NCBI GenBank assembly: GCA_029582265.1
Contig: CM055816.1
Coordinates: forward strand, 23,957,825 to 24,021,824
DNA length: 64,000 nt
Source: Zoroaster sp. YZ-2022
Lineage: Eukaryota; Echinodermata; Asteroidea; Forcipulatida; Zoroasteridae
Direction: 5' to 3'
The position numbers were made by a program, and so were the translations under genes. Of this stretch, positions 59,151 to 64,000 are shown in pieces. Under the pieces are notes generated by a model. The model was not told the DNA's origin, searched no databases, and saw only the letters and a list, made by a program, of their open reading frames with translations. Each line of letters starts with the position of its first letter. Position 1 is the stretch's first letter.

Positions 59151-60000
59151 GACTAGCGCCACGTATTGCGCCTTGCGGCGCTATACGAACTTTGATTCTT
59201 TCATGCAACGTATATGAACGTTTTAAATATTTTACTTTTTAGCGTAATTCGACACCTGATGACGTAATCATGACGTCACAGAAAACGGTTTCGTCAGCTT
59301 GTTATGTTCTGTTCATGTGTTAAGTTTGAAGGCTGTAAATGCTTTGCAAGGATGCCTTTGTTGCCGGACAGTCGCCGCTGAGATGAAGAAGTAAAAAAAA
59401 AAAAAAAAAACAGTACAAAAACAATAGGTGTTCGCGCTGCGCGTTCGAACACCTAATAATGCCATAGTAATTATCAAGTTTTGAATTGGTCACGTATGTG
59501 AAAGTTAGGCTGAATAGTGTTCAGTATGATGAACGATAACATTGTCCCCAGGATTTTCCTGTAGTTTATGTATACCTCGTACCCACTGGTCTCTCGCCCT
59601 GGGAGGGGACGGTTTCAATATACAAAAATATTGGATATGCAAACAAGGCGATAGACTGATACTGTTGTTGAATTGTGTTAGCTGCAGTGGGGAGGCTAGG
59701 ACTAGGCTATTTAATTTATTTCATTAATATTTCAGTAAAATCACTCATCCAAACATTTTATGTGCTAAACAAATTCATATATATAGGCATTAATTCATAA
59801 AGGCAAAATTTGTATTTTGTTTCCTTGAAACATTAACTGTCTATTAGTGAATAATTTTATCTTTTTGAGGAAACCAAAAAACAGATAAAGCTGAGCCTTA
59901 TCAAGTTTCTGTCAACCAATCAGGTGATACATGTAAATCACCATTCAGCAGTGACTTCACTTTGACCAATCAGTGCTTTACGCATGCAATCCTTTGGATC
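59151..60000. other. No gene; A-run and short hairpin
   Basis: A poly-A run lies at about 59394-59410, close to the hairpin TAGGTGTTCG (59425-59434) / CGAACACCTA (59446-59455) with a GC-rich loop. The rest is upstream sequence of the fibrinogen-domain gene. Confidence 0.5.
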
Positions 60001-60012
60001 ACAAACATTCAA

Positions 60013-60018
60013 TATAAA
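60013..60018 (+). promoter_or_regulatory. TATA box of the fibrinogen-related gene
   Basis: TATAAA, about 190 bp upstream of the start codon. Transcription would start near 60043. It is the only good TATA match at a suitable distance. Confidence 0.55.
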
Positions 60019-60203
60019 CACTCATCGGTCGACGCTGCGTTTCATTTCTACATTGCGCCGTGTGCAGTATAATCGTGTTTCAATCAAACAGTTGGTCGAC
60101 CGATGATACCGAAATACTTGATTGAATAAAAACTGATAGTTCTACTTATTTAATTGGATTTACCTTGAAACGTTTTCACCCATATACAAACAATACATTG
60201 AAG

Positions 60204-61241
60204 ATGTCGCAGCAAGTACTCTTGATGTGCGTACTCCATTTCAAAATGATGTTCGTGTTTATAGTACCACTGATATCACAAGCGATAAGCTTGGAAAGTC
60301 AATGTGGTGGGCTTGCAAACGAATATCTCCCCGCAGATAACCGGGCACTCAAAAACTTTACGTATGCCAAGAAAACTGTACCCTATTACGTCATGTGCGG
60401 ACGAGACTGTAACATGGATAAGAACTGTAAGTCATTTAACTTTTATAAATGCAATAAACTGTGTGAGTTAAATAACTCCACAAGGGCTGAGTATCCTGAA
60501 TCATTCGTTGAAGATCAAGAGAGTGTGTACTTCGATGAAAATGAAGACACGCCTCTCTTCTCATTGCCTGATATCTCCTTTGCTCGCTACAGAAGTTGTA
60601 AAGGGCTAATGGAGGCAGGTTACCGCACAAGTGGTGTCTACAAGATCTACCCAGACGGATTCAGCGACGGTCTCCAAGTCTATTGTGAAATGGACATTGA
60701 CGGCGGCGGATGGATTGTGTTTCAGCGCAGAGAGGACGGTAATATTAACTTTTATCGTGACTGGAGTGAGTATAAGTCTGGCTTCGGTGATCTAAGCGGG
60801 GAGCATTGGTTAGGCAATGATAACTTGGTGAGTCTGACCTCTGATAAATCACACGGGACATGGGACCTCCGCATAGATCTCACAGATTGGAGTAGCGATA
60901 CGGCATTCGTTAAATACACGGATTTCCAAATCACTGGTGAGAAGTACACACTGAATTATGGCGAATACGATGTGAGCAGCACTGCTGGTGACTCTCTTGG
61001 GTTTCACAAGGGAATGCACTTCACAACAAAGGATAATGACAATGATGCATCAGGGGGGAATTGTGCACAAAAGTATGAAGGAGCCTGGTGGTTTGGTGGA
61101 TGTTACTCTTCTCACTTAAATGGTCATTATTACCCAGATGGGCAGTATCAGGGTTGGAAAGGCATTGTGTGGCATTACTGGCATAACAACGCCAATCCTC
61201 TCAAAGCATCCAGCATGAAAATGCGTGAAACAGACATGTAA
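60204..61241 (+). CDS. Secreted PAN/apple plus fibrinogen-related domain protein (FReD lectin)
   Basis: 345 residues from ATG 60204 (the frame opens further upstream but only with a TTG). Residues 1-29 are a signal peptide (hydrophobic core MMFVFIVPLISQA). Residues 34-112 form a PAN/apple-like module with CGGL, VMCGRDCNMDKNCKSFNF and CNKLCELN. Residues 127-340 are a fibrinogen C-terminal domain: SCKGL, GVYKIYPDG, YCEMDIDGGGWIVFQRR, HWLGNDNL, the calcium site DNDND (277-281), NCA (287-288) and WWFGGCYSSHLNG (295-307). All four fibrinogen-domain cysteines are present. N-glycosylation sites at NFT 51 and NST 91. Such proteins bind acetylated sugars in innate immunity or adhesion; this one's ligand is unknown. 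The stop (ATG TAA GT) overlaps a strong donor, CAT/GTAAGT, so a further short exon is possible. Confidence 0.92.
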   Translation: MSQQVLLMCVLHFKMMFVFIVPLISQAISLESQCGGLANEYLPADNRALKNFTYAKKTVPYYVMCGRDCNMDKNCKSFNFYKCNKLCELNNSTRAEYPESFVEDQESVYFDENEDTPLFSLPDISFARYRSCKGLMEAGYRTSGVYKIYPDGFSDGLQVYCEMDIDGGGWIVFQRREDGNINFYRDWSEYKSGFGDLSGEHWLGNDNLVSLTSDKSHGTWDLRIDLTDWSSDTAFVKYTDFQITGEKYTLNYGEYDVSSTAGDSLGFHKGMHFTTKDNDNDASGGNCAQKYEGAWWFGGCYSSHLNGHYYPDGQYQGWKGIVWHYWHNNANPLKASSMKMRETDM

Positions 61242-64000
61242 GTACACCAATTAACATTACTGGAAACATGCTGGAAAAACAGAATAAAAATAGTAGTTTT
61301 ATTTGGCGGTCAAAAACATAAATATGTGTGTTTCCCGTCTACCCGCAATTACCAAACATATCACTCCTATACCTTTATCATTTATTTATATAAATCATTA
61401 TAAATAAATAAAACATATGTTATTATAGGCCTTATATTTTGTGTTTAGGCCAAAAAGGTGTGTTTTTTACCATAATTATTTGTTTACAAATAATAATAAT
61501 AATAATAATAACAGGAGCTGAAAAGGGTATCCATTTATACCCACCTTACTTTTTATAATTATAAATGGAAACACTTAATATTTTGGTCTTAGTTTTGAAA
61601 ACCTCATATTGAAAGCTAGTTCAGTTTATTTATTTATTTTTAATATTCCCAAAAAAATAAATACTTAACAAACTGTTTCACCATTTCGGAAAATTAAATC
61701 TTTTGAGATTAACAATATAATTGATAGCCTTGACCAAGTCGCATCGGAACGGTTTGGTCGCGTAATTTTGCCCCACTTACAGTTAGCTATCCGAACTCCC
61801 CGTTGCAGTCATTACACACAGTGCATGAATCCATATGTATACACACTGTATGTACATACATAATTATGTAAATACAGACAATGACCACTCGTTGGATAGA
61901 TGTACATGTACGTGTCCTGTACAATGTATGTGTGTTATGTACATATTTATGGAAATGAAATGCACAGTGTATGCTGAATTTCTCTGGCCAGAAATCGGTA
62001 CGGGATGGAGATACCGTACGATATAAGCCTTGGTCAACGCTATATAATTGATAAAGATTGGATATGGATAACGAGAAATTACGTGAATGAATGCATTGAT
62101 GATGCAGCTAGATTCATTGCTCTTTAAAATAATGGCACCTATACGATAGACTGTTTAACAGTGGTTTTTGCAATGTCAGTGGTTTTACAATGTCACTAAC
62201 AATAAGGTTGATACATTTCTTACTAAATAGGAAAATATAACTGTACCGGACTTGCCTGTAAAATAGCGAATCACTTTGGACATTAAGATAGAAGTTTAAA
62301 TATGAAGTTATCTTGACTGAATTGAAAGCATTTTATGTCTGTCACGGTACATTATATCATCAGAAATACATAACACTGAATGAACTTGAGATATTTGTCT
62401 TGTTAGTTCACTTAATGAAGTTTCCAAAGCTAGGAATCATGAAAAAGGCTTCGATCTTTCAGCGATTACACAATAATTTCTTTTATTTTTCGTAAAATTC
62501 CGCACTGGCTTTTCTTGGCCGCTGGAAAAGTTGTGCGCATTTTTGTTTGGTTATATAGAAAAATATATTTGGTGTTTAAAGTTTGTCTGAATGTAATTGT
62601 AATTATAAATGTATGCACTGCACTGAAAATGACACAATATTTGTAAATGTAATCATATTAGTATCGTAAACACTGGCCCGTAGACTGGGGATCTGTATTT
62701 GAGAATGAACCCCCCCCCCGCCTTCCCAGACATGTTGCACTTTCTCTGGTGTTAAACCTAAATATACTTTGAAACATCATTGCGACAAATGTGTAATGAG
62801 TTCCATTGGAAAAAAAAATCTGCAATGTAAGTGTACACGTTTGCAAATAACACCCGATTACATGATTACTAAAATATAATCTAAAAACTTACTTTATGTG
62901 AAGTTATTTGCTCGTACCAAACATCTAGAGAAATTATTCAATCTGAGATTCTGTAAAACTTAAGAAATGTATTACAAATTTGGAATGGATCCATTTTCTA
63001 CATTTGAATACATGCAAACAAATCTGATAACGTGTTCACTATTTTCTCGTTAACGACGAAAATAAACTGAAACTTTCACATTTATTTTATTGTATAAATA
63101 TCTCTTCATTCTTATAAAGTATGGATGCATTTATAGACATATTACTAATAGTGTTGTATACAATCTCTTTAAGCCATCCCGTCCCTTATTTTCAAACTAG
63201 TCTACGGGTCTAAATCATATATGAATGGTGTGTTTAGCTTTGTTTAGTGGATTTTACTTACTACCGAAAAAGGTTAATACTAAAATGTGAACAAATAACA
63301 GACGATGTCAACAAAATATTAATTAAGGTGATCGTCCTTGCTCAACCTAATGGATTAGGCCTGACTTGATTTCTGTTATATATTTTATATCCAATAATTG
63401 GTTAAATAATTGTCTAATAATAAAAAATAAATAAAAATATCGGGTAGGTAGTTCCAATCGCATCTTCCTCCCAGCATATTCACGATGGATATGAACGGTA
63501 AAATAATCCCAGTTCAGGTAATTTTTCCCCAAACAAGATTACAGTGAAAGCAGCATCGTTGTATCTGTATGTGGTGAAAATAAAATAAATACAATGAATC
63601 AACCCGACCTAATTTTTCGATTTGAAAGGACTATCACTAGTTTATTATTTATTACATGGTCTTATTAACAATTAATAATAATAAATACTAAACAAATACA
63701 AAAGTACAAAAATTCAAACATACAAAAAAATACGAAAAAATATGTATATATACAAAAACAAAATAAGAGTAATAATACAAAAATTATTTTACATCTATTA
63801 GCCATTAATTGTTAGCCAGTGACTTGGGCAAAATGTTGTGAAATTATATCTGTCAGCATATCTCTGTCTTAGAAATCTTTTAAATGAATATTTGAATGTA
63901 TTTGTAGAAGTTACATATATCCTAGTCTCTTGTCAACAATTACAATCTGTTGAATTCTTCAGACTTTGAAATGTCCTTGGCAAAGCACCCCGTCAATTGA
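61242..64000. other. No gene recognised
   Basis: AT-rich 3' flank. (AAT)n lies at about 61489-61511, a C-run near 62710, and A-rich low complexity at 63715-63780. No frame with coding features, and no clear second fibrinogen-domain exon. AATAAA-type words are frequent, so a poly-A site cannot be fixed. Confidence 0.5.

Overview
This window is nuclear DNA from an AT-rich animal genome, most likely a marine invertebrate. Spliced host genes with GT/AG boundaries are embedded in dense transposon debris. Non-LTR retrotransposons (one with a 2A-like peptide remnant), Penelope and Tc1 relics, a PAN plus fibrinogen-domain lectin and a Polinton-like element fit that picture. I cannot name the species, and there is no bacterial-type gene organisation.

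Layout. 1-781: first two coding exons of a minus-strand host gene running off the left edge. 2.2-2.95 kb: tandem repeat of about 146 bp. 4.5-10.2 kb: dispersed repeats, with a relic reverse transcriptase at 7.7-8.6 kb. 10.78-15.23 kb: an internally deleted Tc1-type transposon, split by a 3.95-kb DNA transposon of unrecognised family whose ends are packed with TTCTATAGAA-type motifs and which carries a Penelope fragment. About 15.24-29.5 kb: a tandem array of a roughly 2.88-kb composite unit; its first unit is interrupted by a 4.2-kb CR1/L2-like retrotransposon with a target-site duplication and a (GAAAT)n tail.

29.5-37.83 kb: a degraded, compactly arranged Polinton-like virus element. It has a piece of retroviral-type integrase, a packaging ATPase with Walker A and B motifs, a probable major capsid protein and three membrane-anchored proteins of unknown function, interrupted by a 1.2-kb minisatellite. 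Almost every gene in it carries frameshifts. The same part of the window shows many small indels in repeat copies, so some breaks may be sequence errors. I see no DNA polymerase or protease.

37.8-47.7 kb: more dispersed repeats, tRNA-like/SINE copies and two small inverted-repeat elements. 47.7-50.5 kb: a minus-strand Jockey/CR1-type retrotransposon with a poly-A tail. 50.5-54.8 kb: SINE-like sequence, a 108-bp repeat and a highly uniform 65-bp satellite of about 32 copies with a partial three-unit higher-order pattern. 55.9-57.3 kb: a direct duplication of about 0.7 kb. 57.5-59.0 kb: probable exons of a minus-strand gene beside a 153-bp palindrome. 60.0-61.24 kb: the clearest host gene, a secreted PAN/apple plus fibrinogen-related protein with a TATA box. 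The rest has no recognisable gene.
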